A stretch of DNA of 64,000 nucleotides from Massilia timonae CCUG 45783 (GTDB taxonomy: Bacteria; Pseudomonadota; Gammaproteobacteria; Burkholderiales; Burkholderiaceae_D), in the NCBI RefSeq assembly GCF_000315425.1, contig NZ_JH992924.1:432695-496694 (forward strand), written 5' to 3'. Of the stretch, positions 9,542-17,317 are shown one piece after another (positions within the stretch are counted from its first letter, which is position 1; each line of letters starts with the position of its first letter). The translations under genes and the position numbers were made by a program. The notes under the pieces are model-generated. The model did not search any database. It was not told the DNA's origin and saw only the letters and a program-made list of their open reading frames with translations.

Positions 9542-10858
9542 ATGTACGAATCCAGGCCTGCCGCGATGTCATCCTTCTGGATGCCATTCACCAATAACCG
9601 CGACTTCAAGCGCGATCCGCGCCTGCTGGTCTCCGCCAAGGGGATGTATTACCGCGACGTCGATGGCCGCGAGCTGCTCGACGGCGCCGCTGGCCTGTGG
9701 TGCGTGCCCTGCGGCCACGGCCAGCCGAAGATCGCCGAAGCCATCGCCGCCATGGCCGGCCAGCTCGACTACGCGCCCACTTTCCAGATGGGCCACCCGG
9801 CCGCCTTCGAGCTGGCCGAACGCCTGATGGAGTTCAGCGGCCACCGCTTCGGCCACGTGTTCTATACCGGGTCGGGATCGGAAGCGGTCGACACCGCGCT
9901 CAAGATCGCGCTGGCCTACCACCGCGCGCGCGGCGAGGGCGGACGCACGCGCCTGATCGGCCGCGAGCGCGGCTACCATGGCGTGGGCTTCGGCGGCATC
10001 TCGGTGGGCGGCATCGGCGCCAACCGCAAGCATTTCGGGCCCCTGCTGCCGGGCGTCGACCACCTGCGCCACACGCATGACCTGGAGCGCAATGCCTACG
10101 CACGCGGCGAACCCGAACACGGCGTCGAACTGGCCGACGACCTGGAACGGCTGGTGACCCTGCACGACCCGTCGACCATCGCGGCGGTGATCGTGGAGCC
10201 GGTATCCGGCTCGACCGGCGTCTTGATTCCTCCCAAGGGCTACCTCAAGCGCCTGCGCGAGCTGTGCGACCGCCACGGCATCCTCTTGATCTTCGACGAA
10301 GTCATCACCGGCTTCGGACGCCTGACGACGCCGTTCGCCGGCGACTGGTTCGGCGTCGAGCCCGACCTGATGGCCACGGCCAAGGGCATCACCAACGGCG
10401 CGGTGCCGATGGGCGCGGTGTTCAGCAAGTCCTTCATCCATGACGCCTTCATGGAGGGGCCGGCCGGGATCGAGCTGTTCCACGGATATACCTATTCCGG
10501 GCACCCGCTGGCCTGCGCCGCCGCGCTGGCCACCCTGGACGTGTTCCGCGAACAGGGGGTGCTGGAGAACGCGGCGCGCATGCAGCCGTATTTCGAGGAA
10601 GCGCTGCAATCGCTGCGCGGCCTGCCGCACGTGATCGACCTGCGCTCGATCGGCATCATCGCCGGCATCGAGCTGGCGCCGATCGCGGGCCAGCCCGGCG
10701 CGCGCGGCTATGCGGCGCTCAAGCAGGCCTTCGCCGACGGCCTGCTCATCCGCATCACGGGCGACATCATCGCGCTGTCGCCCCCGCTGGTGCTGGAAAA
10801 ACAGCACGTCGACGAATTGTTCGGCAAGCTGGCCAAGGTCTTGACGCAACTGGCCTGA
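9542..10858 (+). CDS. Omega-amino acid (beta-alanine):pyruvate aminotransferase
   Basis: 438-aa class III PLP aminotransferase. FWMPFTNNRDFKRDPRLLVSAKGMYY at the N-terminus and WCVPCGHG are typical of beta-alanine:pyruvate transaminases. The PLP-binding IIFDEVITGFGR-type motif (LLIFDEVITGFGRL) and Lys in TAKGITNGAVPMG are intact. The reaction converts beta-alanine to malonate semialdehyde, the last step of reductive pyrimidine breakdown. GAGGAG lies just upstream of ATG 9542. The next genes (PreT-like, NCS1 permease) support a pyrimidine role. Other omega-amines such as gamma-aminobutyrate are possible substrates. Confidence 0.92.
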   Translation: MYESRPAAMSSFWMPFTNNRDFKRDPRLLVSAKGMYYRDVDGRELLDGAAGLWCVPCGHGQPKIAEAIAAMAGQLDYAPTFQMGHPAAFELAERLMEFSGHRFGHVFYTGSGSEAVDTALKIALAYHRARGEGGRTRLIGRERGYHGVGFGGISVGGIGANRKHFGPLLPGVDHLRHTHDLERNAYARGEPEHGVELADDLERLVTLHDPSTIAAVIVEPVSGSTGVLIPPKGYLKRLRELCDRHGILLIFDEVITGFGRLTTPFAGDWFGVEPDLMATAKGITNGAVPMGAVFSKSFIHDAFMEGPAGIELFHGYTYSGHPLACAAALATLDVFREQGVLENAARMQPYFEEALQSLRGLPHVIDLRSIGIIAGIELAPIAGQPGARGYAALKQAFADGLLIRITGDIIALSPPLVLEKQHVDELFGKLAKVLTQLA

Positions 10859-10919
10859 TACCTGGCTGACACCAAGAAAGAGGGCGCGCCACGCCCCGCA
10901 TGAAAGGAAAGAGAGACTG

Positions 10920-11897
10920 ATGACCGCCACCACCGACGCCCCGGACCTCGCATCCGAAGAGCATTCCCTCCTGGCCGGCGAGCCGGCGCCGCCGACCGGC
11001 AAGCAGGTCGCCGTGGTCGGCGCCGGCATGGCCGGCATGGCCTGCGCCATCCGGCTGGCGCTGCTCGGCAATGGCGTCGTGCTGTACGAGGCGCGCTCGC
11101 GCGAGCGCATGGGCGAGGCCATGGCGGCAAGCGCATCCGACCAGGCGCTGTTCGAGCGCCTGGTGGCGCAGGGCCGCATCCGCTGCGAATACGGCCGCAA
11201 GCTGGGCGTCGATCTCGAGCTGGCCGACCTGCACCTGTGGCACGACGCGATCTTCATCGGCGTCGGCCTGGCGTCCAGCCGCGTGCTGGCGCTGTCCGGC
11301 AGCGATCCGGCGGGCCTGGTCGACGCCGGCCGCCGGCTGGCCGCCGTGTATGCGCTGGACGACCTGCTGGCGCTGCCGGTGCCGCAACGCGCGATCGTGA
11401 TCGGCGCCAGCCGCGGCGCGGTCGGCATGGCGGCGCGCCTCAAGCAATTGGGCGCCCAGGACGTCACCCTGGCGCTGCGCCACGCCCTGGCGCCCGACGG
11501 CCGCGAAGAAGAAGTCGCGCGCGCCTGCTTCGTGCGGGTGCGCGGCTGGGTCGCGCCGCTCGAGGTGCTGCGCGACGAACGCGGCGCGGTCGGGTCGGTG
11601 CGCTTCGAGCAGACCCGCCTGCTGGGCGACCGGGTGGTCGACACCGGCGGCTTCACCGAGATCGCCGCCCACGCCGTGTTCAAGGCGGTGGGCCGCGCGG
11701 CCGGGGCCGAGCTCGACCCGTCCGTGCGCCAGCAGTCGCGCGAGGGCGACCGCATCCAGGTCGACGGGTGCTTCCGCACCGCGCTGCCGGGCATCTATGC
11801 CGGCGGCGACTGCGTGGCCCCGCTCCTGGAATCGATGCAGGCGCGCCGCCATGGCCTGCAGGCGGCGCAGGCGATCCATGCCGACCTGCAGGCCTGA
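10920..11897 (+). CDS. PreT-like NAD(P)-dependent oxidoreductase, shortened
   Basis: 325-aa flavin-type pyridine-nucleotide oxidoreductase. It has an FAD-binding Rossmann motif VAVVGAGMAGMACAI near residue 30, a second nucleotide region AIVIGASRGAVGMAARL, FVRVRGWVAPLEV, and the C-terminal FAD motif GIYAGGDCVAPLLES. Order and sequence resemble the PreT subunit of dihydropyrimidine dehydrogenase (GltD superfamily). However, PreT is over 400 aa and starts with a Cys-rich [4Fe-4S] domain, which is absent here: Rossmann begins after only about 28 residues. The catalytic subunit gene preA is not adjacent. Activity is therefore uncertain. Confidence 0.75.
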   Translation: MTATTDAPDLASEEHSLLAGEPAPPTGKQVAVVGAGMAGMACAIRLALLGNGVVLYEARSRERMGEAMAASASDQALFERLVAQGRIRCEYGRKLGVDLELADLHLWHDAIFIGVGLASSRVLALSGSDPAGLVDAGRRLAAVYALDDLLALPVPQRAIVIGASRGAVGMAARLKQLGAQDVTLALRHALAPDGREEEVARACFVRVRGWVAPLEVLRDERGAVGSVRFEQTRLLGDRVVDTGGFTEIAAHAVFKAVGRAAGAELDPSVRQQSREGDRIQVDGCFRTALPGIYAGGDCVAPLLESMQARRHGLQAAQAIHADLQA

Positions 11898-11961
11898 GGT
11901 CTTCGCGTCGTATTGACGTTTGCGTTACACTCGCGCGCATCGATTTCAACCGACGTGCACC

Positions 11962-13428
11962 GTGACTCATCCGACCTCTACAAGCAACGACCTCTGGAAC
12001 GACGACCTCGCTCCCACCACCGCAGCGCAGCGCACCTGGCGCTGGTACCACTTCGCCGCCCTGTGGGTGGGCATGGTGATGTGCATCCCCGCCTACACGC
12101 TGTCCGCCAGCCTGGTGGAGGCGGGAATGTCAGGCTGGCAGGCGGTGCTCACCGTATTCCTGGCCAACGCCATCGTACTGGTGCCGATGCTGCTGATCGG
12201 CCATGCCGGCGCCAAGTACGGCATTCCCTACGCGGTGCTGGCGCGCACCTCGTTCGGCACCCGGGGCGCCAGGCTGCCGGCGCTGATGCGCGCCATCGTC
12301 GCCTGCGGCTGGTACGGCATCCAGACCTGGTTCGGCGGCAGCATGATCTATACCTTGCTGGGCGTAATGAACGGCGCTCCGATCGGCGGCGAGCCGCTCG
12401 CCTGGCTCGGCATCAATCTGGCGCAGCTGGTTTGTTTCCTCGCGTTCTGGGCGATCCAGCTGTACTTCGTGGTGCACGGCATGGAATCGATCCGCCAGCT
12501 CGAGACCTGGACCGCCCCTTTGAAAATCGCGATCTGCTTCGTGCTCTTGTGGTGGGTGCACAGGCAGGTCGGGGCCGACGGCTTCGGCCCGCTGCTCGAG
12601 CAGCGTTCGCAGTTCGTGCCCGGCGGGCCGAAAGAAGGGCGGTTCTGGTCCACTTTCTGGCCGTCGCTGACCGCCATGATCGGCTTCTGGGCGACCCTCG
12701 CGCTGAACATCCCCGACTTCACCCGCTTCGCCAAGTCGCAGCGCGACCAGGTGGTCGGCCAGACCGTCGGCCTGCCGCTGCCCATGGGCCTGCTGGCGGC
12801 GCTGGCGGTGATCGTCACCTCGGCCACCGTGGTCCTGTACGGCAAGGCGCTATGGGACCCGGTCGACCTGGCCAGCCGCATGACCGGCATCGCGGTGCTG
12901 GTGGCCCTGATCGTGCTGCTGGTCGATACGGTCAGCGTGAACCTGGCGGCCAACCTGGTCGGCCCGGCCTACGATTTCTCGGCGCTGGCGCCGCGCCGCA
13001 TCAGCTATCGGACCGGCGGCTATATCACGGCCGGGCTGGCGCTGCTCATGATGCCGTGGAAGATCCTGGAGTCGACCCAGAACTACATCATGACCTGGCT
13101 GGTCGGCTACTCGGCCTTGCTGGGACCGATCGCCGGCGTGCTGGTGGTCGACTACTACCTGGTGCGCAAGACCGTGCTGGAGGTCGACCAGCTGTACCGC
13201 CACGACGGCATCTACGGCTATGGCAATGGCTGGAACAAGGCGGCGCTGGCCGCCTTCGCGCTGGGCGTGCTGCCCAACATCCCGGGCTTCCTGAACGCCG
13301 CCTTCCCGGCCAGCTTCCCCGATGTCGGCGAGGCCTTCAAGACGATCTATACGTATGCCTGGTTCGTCGGCGTCGCGATCGCCGCCGTGGTCTACGGTCT
13401 CATGATGAAGGGGCGGGGCGCGCACTAG
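11962..13428 (+). CDS. NCS1 nucleobase/hydantoin/allantoin-type permease
   Basis: Nucleobase:cation symporter-1 family protein of about 488 aa with 12 hydrophobic segments. Landmarks: LWNDDLAPTTAAQRTWRWYHFAALWVG at the N-terminus, WYGIQTWFGG, WATLALNIPDFTRFAK (conserved Asn-Ile-Pro-Asp region), NLAANLVGPAYDFSAL and LLGPIAGVLVVDYYLVRK. It should import uracil, hydantoin, allantoin or a related ring; both the upstream pyrimidine genes and the downstream urate locus fit. GTG at 11962 is chosen because the residues after it match the family start; a TTG at 11920 is also in frame, so the start is uncertain. Confidence 0.9.
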   Translation: MTHPTSTSNDLWNDDLAPTTAAQRTWRWYHFAALWVGMVMCIPAYTLSASLVEAGMSGWQAVLTVFLANAIVLVPMLLIGHAGAKYGIPYAVLARTSFGTRGARLPALMRAIVACGWYGIQTWFGGSMIYTLLGVMNGAPIGGEPLAWLGINLAQLVCFLAFWAIQLYFVVHGMESIRQLETWTAPLKIAICFVLLWWVHRQVGADGFGPLLEQRSQFVPGGPKEGRFWSTFWPSLTAMIGFWATLALNIPDFTRFAKSQRDQVVGQTVGLPLPMGLLAALAVIVTSATVVLYGKALWDPVDLASRMTGIAVLVALIVLLVDTVSVNLAANLVGPAYDFSALAPRRISYRTGGYITAGLALLMMPWKILESTQNYIMTWLVGYSALLGPIAGVLVVDYYLVRKTVLEVDQLYRHDGIYGYGNGWNKAALAAFALGVLPNIPGFLNAAFPASFPDVGEAFKTIYTYAWFVGVAIAAVVYGLMMKGRGAH

Positions 13429-13458
13429 ATTGCCGGTTTCCATGACGAGGAGGAATGC

Positions 13459-14508
13459 ATGCGCAAGTATCTTCGATGTGCGATTGCCGGGGCCTGCGCC
13501 CTGGCGGCGGGCGGCGCCGGCGCGGCGAGCTTCGACGCCGTGACGGGCGAGATCAAGGCCGGCAACTTCAAGCAGATCACGAGCGTGCTGGTGGCGCGCC
13601 ACGGCAAGGTGCTCTACGAGCAGTACTTCGACGGCGAAGGGGCGCAAGGGCTGCGCAACACGCGTTCGGTGACCAAGACCGTGGGCGGCATGCTGGTCGG
13701 GGCGGCCGTCGAGCGCAAGCTGCTCACGGTCGATGCGCCGATCATGCCCTTCTTCAAGGACAAGATGCCGGTCGCGCACCCCGATCCGCGCAAGGACCGC
13801 ATCACGGTCGAAGACCTGCTCACCATGAGTTCCATCGTCGAGTGCGACGATTTCAACGAGTTCTCGCGCGGGCACGAAGAGCGCATGTACCTGATCGAGG
13901 ACTGGAGCCGCTTCTACCTCGACCTGCCGGTGCGCGGCTTCCCGGAGTGGACGCCGCCGCCCGACAAGCAGCCGTATGGCCGCGCCTTCAGCTACTGCAC
14001 TGCGGGCACCGCCCTGATCGCGCCGCTGCTCGAGCGCGCGACCGGACGCAGCGTGCAGGACTTCGCCGACGAGGTGTTGTTCAAGCCGCTGGGCATCGAG
14101 CCGGTCAAGTGGCAGCTGCAGCCGTCGGGGACGGCGATGACCGGCGGTAGCCTGAGCCTGCGCAGCCGCGACCTCTGGAAGCTGGGCCAGCTCTACCTGA
14201 ACGGCGGCAAGTGGGCCGGCAAGCAGGTGCTGCCGCAAGGCTGGGTCGAGCGCTCGATCAAGCCGCATGCGCGGGTGCGCGAGGGCGTCGACTACGGCTA
14301 CCTGTGGTGGCTGCAGCCTTTCACCGTGGGCGACAGGAAGGTGGCCACCTATGCGATGTCTGGCCTGGGCGGCAACAAGGTCTACGTGCTGCCGGAATGG
14401 AACACGGTGGTGGTCATCACCACCACCAACTTCCGCGTTCCGGGGCCGCATCCGCTGACGGAGAAGCTGCTCACGACGCTGATCCTGCCGGCGCTGCCAC
14501 CGGAGTAA
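13459..14508 (+). CDS. Secreted beta-lactamase-family serine hydrolase
   Basis: 349-aa periplasmic serine hydrolase of the class C beta-lactamase/esterase fold, with signal peptide (residues 1-22). The nucleophile motif SxxK is RSVTK near residue 74. The usual YxN motif is represented by FSYCTAG, so the Asn position is Thr. The C-terminal YAMSGLGGNK occupies the KTG-like strand. Such proteins are more often esterases or peptidases than beta-lactamases. GAGGAGGA precedes ATG 13459. Its last 38 bp overlap antisense with the end of the convergent UraD-AllC gene. Confidence 0.85.
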   Translation: MRKYLRCAIAGACALAAGGAGAASFDAVTGEIKAGNFKQITSVLVARHGKVLYEQYFDGEGAQGLRNTRSVTKTVGGMLVGAAVERKLLTVDAPIMPFFKDKMPVAHPDPRKDRITVEDLLTMSSIVECDDFNEFSRGHEERMYLIEDWSRFYLDLPVRGFPEWTPPPDKQPYGRAFSYCTAGTALIAPLLERATGRSVQDFADEVLFKPLGIEPVKWQLQPSGTAMTGGSLSLRSRDLWKLGQLYLNGGKWAGKQVLPQGWVERSIKPHARVREGVDYGYLWWLQPFTVGDRKVATYAMSGLGGNKVYVLPEWNTVVVITTTNFRVPGPHPLTEKLLTTLILPALPPE

Positions 14509-16246
14509 AGTTGCGCAGGAAGTCGAGCATCACCGCGCCGGCGACTTCGGCATCGTCGGCGCTCATGGTCTCGAGCGGATTGTGGCTGATGCCGCCGTTG
14601 CCGCAGCGGACGAACAGCATCGCGACCTCGGTCAGCTGCGCCATGCGCATCGCGTCGTGGCCGGCGCCGGAGGGTAATGCAAAGGATGGCAGGCCGGCGC
14701 GTTCGACCGCGGCTTCCAGCTGCGCCATCAGCCGCGGCGCGCACGGCGCGGCGTCGATCTCGAGCAGCTTGTACAGTTTTTCCTGGATGCCGCGCCGCGC
14801 GCAGATGGCGCTAATGCCGGCCAGGATGTCGTCCACCGCCGCCAGCCGGGTTGCGTCGTCGGCGGCGCGGATGTCGAGCGACAGGCGGCAGGCGCCGGGC
14901 ACCACGTTGACCGAGCCGGCCGGCACTTCCAGCTGGCCGACCGTGCCCACCAGGGAGGCCGGGCCGCTGCAGCGGCGTTCCACCAGCAGCACGATCTCGG
15001 CAGCGGCCGCCGCCGCATCGCGCCGCATGCCCATCGGCGTGGTGCCGGCGTGGCTGGCCACGCCCTTCAGTTCGACCAGGTAGCGCGAGCTGCCCGCGAT
15101 CGCGCTCACCACGCCCAATGGCAGGCCGCGCTCGAGCAGCACCGGCCCCTGCTCGATATGCACCTCGACGAAGCCGAGCACGCCGGCGGGATCGCGCGCG
15201 ATGGCGGGGATGGCGGCCGGATCGTGGCCGGCGGCGGCCAGCGCCTCGCGCATCGGAACGCCGTCGGCGTCGCGCGCATCGAGCAGGGCCGGGTCGAAGC
15301 CGCCGGCCACCGCGCTGCTGCCGAGGAAGGTGCTGCGAAAGCGCACGCCTTCTTCTTCGGCGAAGGCGATCACTTCGAGGTCATAGGGCAAGCGCTCGTC
15401 GCGTTCGTGCAGCCGGCCGACCAGCGCGATGGGCAGCAGGATGCCGAGCCGGCCGTCGTACTTGCCGCCATTGCGCACGGTGTCGTAGTGCGAGCCGGTG
15501 ATCAAGGTCTGCGCGCCCGGCCGGGCGGCGGCGTAGCGGCCGACCACGTTGCCGACGGCGTCGATGTGGACCGCCATGCCGGCGTCGCGCATCCAGCCGG
15601 CGATGGCGGCGGCGGTGCGCCGGTGGGCCGGCGTCATGTAGGCGCAGGTCAGGTCGGCGTCGCTGTCGCTGATGGCGCCGAGGGTCTCGCACCAGTCCAT
15701 CACGGTGACGCCGATGGCGGGTTCGATGCCGAGCAGGGCATTGAGCCGGATCTCGGCGATGCGGTGCACCTGGCGCAGCGCTTCGCGCAGCTCGTCGCCA
15801 GGGGCGTTGTCGAGGCGGCGCACGAAGGTGTCGATGATGCTTTGCCGCGCCAGGCCGCGTCCGGTCGGACCTTTCACGGCCAGGATGAAGGGAAAGCCGA
15901 AACGTTCGTTGTACTGCGCGTTGAGCGCGTGCAGCCGGGCGTATTCTTCGGGCGTGCAGCGATCCAGGTTTGATGCGGCCTGTTCGCCGGTCGATTCAGG
16001 CGTCAGCTCGCCGGCGATGGCGGCCTTGCCGGCCAGCTCCGGGTGGGCGCGCAGCAGCGACAGCTGCTGCGCATCGGTCGCGCCGTCGACCGCCGCCTGC
16101 AAGGCCAGCTTGAGCGCCGCCAGGGTGGCAAAGGGGCGGGCCGCGGCGGCGCGCTGCGCGATCCAGGGTGAATGCTCGTAGATGCCATGCAGCGCCTTGG
16201 TGAAAGCGTCGGCGTCGAGTTGGTTCAGCTCCTGGATCGTCGGCAT
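14471..16246 (-). CDS. UraD-AllC fusion: OHCU decarboxylase / allantoate amidohydrolase
   Basis: 591-aa bifunctional purine-catabolism enzyme. Residues about 1-170 are 2-oxo-4-hydroxy-4-carboxy-5-ureidoimidazoline decarboxylase (UraD): catalytic-His motif RAHPELAGKAA, FGFPFILAVKG and RRLDNAPGDELREAL. Residues about 180-585 are an M20/M28-type allantoate amidohydrolase with metal ligands in GSHYDTVRNGGKYDGRLG, EEEGVRF, VEVHIEQGP and SGAGHDAMRM, and substrate residues in ISHNPLE. The fusion makes S-allantoin from OHCU and hydrolyses allantoate; allantoinase is not in the window. AGGAG precedes ATG 16246, 12 bp after the LysR gene, indicating an operon. Confidence 0.93.
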   Translation of the reverse strand: MPTIQELNQLDADAFTKALHGIYEHSPWIAQRAAAARPFATLAALKLALQAAVDGATDAQQLSLLRAHPELAGKAAIAGELTPESTGEQAASNLDRCTPEEYARLHALNAQYNERFGFPFILAVKGPTGRGLARQSIIDTFVRRLDNAPGDELREALRQVHRIAEIRLNALLGIEPAIGVTVMDWCETLGAISDSDADLTCAYMTPAHRRTAAAIAGWMRDAGMAVHIDAVGNVVGRYAAARPGAQTLITGSHYDTVRNGGKYDGRLGILLPIALVGRLHERDERLPYDLEVIAFAEEEGVRFRSTFLGSSAVAGGFDPALLDARDADGVPMREALAAAGHDPAAIPAIARDPAGVLGFVEVHIEQGPVLLERGLPLGVVSAIAGSSRYLVELKGVASHAGTTPMGMRRDAAAAAAEIVLLVERRCSGPASLVGTVGQLEVPAGSVNVVPGACRLSLDIRAADDATRLAAVDDILAGISAICARRGIQEKLYKLLEIDAAPCAPRLMAQLEAAVERAGLPSFALPSGAGHDAMRMAQLTEVAMLFVRCGNGGISHNPLETMSADDAEVAGAVMLDFLRNFTPVAAPAGSAS

Positions 16247-16258
16247 GTCTGCTCCTGG

Positions 16259-17197
16259 CTATTCTTGATTGAGGGCCCGCGCCGCGCTGCTCACCTGGTC
16301 GCGCAGCCATTTGTGTTCGGTGGACTGGTGCACGCGCTGGTGCCACAGCTGGTAGAAGCGCATCGGCGGAAACTTGAGCGGCACCGTGAAGCTTTTCAGC
16401 GGCAGCGTCTTTTCGAAGGCGCGGATGAACTGGCGGCCGGTGGTCAGCACCAGGTCGCTCTGGGTCAGCATATACGGAATCACGCCGAAATAGGGCGACT
16501 CGACCGCCACCCGGCGCTGCAGGCCGTGGCGCTCGAGGTATGCGTCGATCACGCCGTGGTAGCCCGGCAGCATCTGGGTCGGGGCCACGTGCGGCAGGTC
16601 GAGGTAATCCTCGAGCGTCATCGCGTCGGGCGCCGTGCGCCTGGCGTAGGGGCTGTCGGCGCGCATGGTGCAGATGATCGGATCTTCGAACAGCTTGGAC
16701 ATGTGCAGGTGGGCGGGCGGTTCGTCCCAGTTGGCGATCACCAGGTCCATGTCGCCGTCGGACAGCATGCGCAGGTAGTCCAGGCCGGGGCCGAGGGCGT
16801 GGATGACGACCTTGCTGCCGGGCGAGCCGCGCCGCAGCAGCGCCACCACGTTCGGCAGGAAGCGCGCGTCGAGATAGTCGGGGGCGGCGATGTGGAAGGT
16901 GCGTGTCGCCTGCTCGGGCACGAACGGCGCCTTGCGCACGAACAGGCTCTCGGCTTCGTCGAGGATGCGCTTGGCCGGCTTGAGCAGGCTCTCGCCGTGC
17001 TGGGTCGGCACCATGCCGCGCGCGCCGCGCACCAGCAGCGGGTCGCCGGTCAGCTCGCGGAGTTTACGCAGCGAAGCCGAGATCGAGGGTTGCGGCTGGT
17101 TCAGCTTGAGCGCCACCCGCGAGACGTTCTTCTCCACCAGCAGCAGGTAGAGGATGCGGATCAGGTGCAGGTCGAGGTTGCGGGGCAGGCTGGACAT
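16259..17197 (-). CDS. LysR-family transcriptional regulator of urate locus
   Basis: 312-aa LysR-type regulator. The N-terminal winged helix-turn-helix (about residues 5-65, NVSRVALKLNQPQPSISASLRKLRELTGDPLLVR) is followed by a substrate-binding domain (about 90-300) beginning TRTFHIAAPDYLDARFLP. It heads the transcript of the UraD-AllC fusion and is divergent from puuD, the classical layout for a regulator controlling both arms, with a pathway metabolite such as urate as likely inducer. ATG 17197 is preferred; an upstream in-frame TTG (17227) would overlap the putative operator. Confidence 0.9.
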   Translation of the reverse strand: MSSLPRNLDLHLIRILYLLLVEKNVSRVALKLNQPQPSISASLRKLRELTGDPLLVRGARGMVPTQHGESLLKPAKRILDEAESLFVRKAPFVPEQATRTFHIAAPDYLDARFLPNVVALLRRGSPGSKVVIHALGPGLDYLRMLSDGDMDLVIANWDEPPAHLHMSKLFEDPIICTMRADSPYARRTAPDAMTLEDYLDLPHVAPTQMLPGYHGVIDAYLERHGLQRRVAVESPYFGVIPYMLTQSDLVLTTGRQFIRAFEKTLPLKSFTVPLKFPPMRFYQLWHQRVHQSTEHKWLRDQVSSAARALNQE

Positions 17198-17220
17198 CGC
17201 GGGCGGGCGGGGTGGCACGT

Positions 17221-17236
17221 ATATCAATGAAGATAT
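17221..17236. promoter_or_regulatory. Candidate LysR operator
   Basis: Perfect inverted repeat ATATC-N6-GATAT in the divergent region between the LysR gene (start 17197) and puuD (start 17318). It has the dyad symmetry and T-N11-A character of LysR-type binding sites, and lies in an AT-rich patch within otherwise GC-rich sequence. Position supports control of both transcription units; binding itself is inferred. Confidence 0.5.
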
Positions 17237-17317
17237 GTTGAATATACGCTAAATTTCATGTCGGAGAAATTGGAATCGGCGTATCTTCGATCCATCTCAG
17301 CGTTCACGAGGAAGCCC

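Noticed and set aside
9418..9639. 73-codon minus-strand frame overlapping the aminotransferase start
   Set aside because: No RBS, overlaps a strong gene start and shows no hydrophobic or conserved pattern.
9569..11794. 741-codon open frame antisense to the aminotransferase and PreT-like genes
   Set aside because: Spans two real sense genes and the gap between them; no motif or start signal.
12850..14451. Long minus-strand frame across the permease and serine hydrolase
   Set aside because: Antisense to two well-supported genes; no family likeness.
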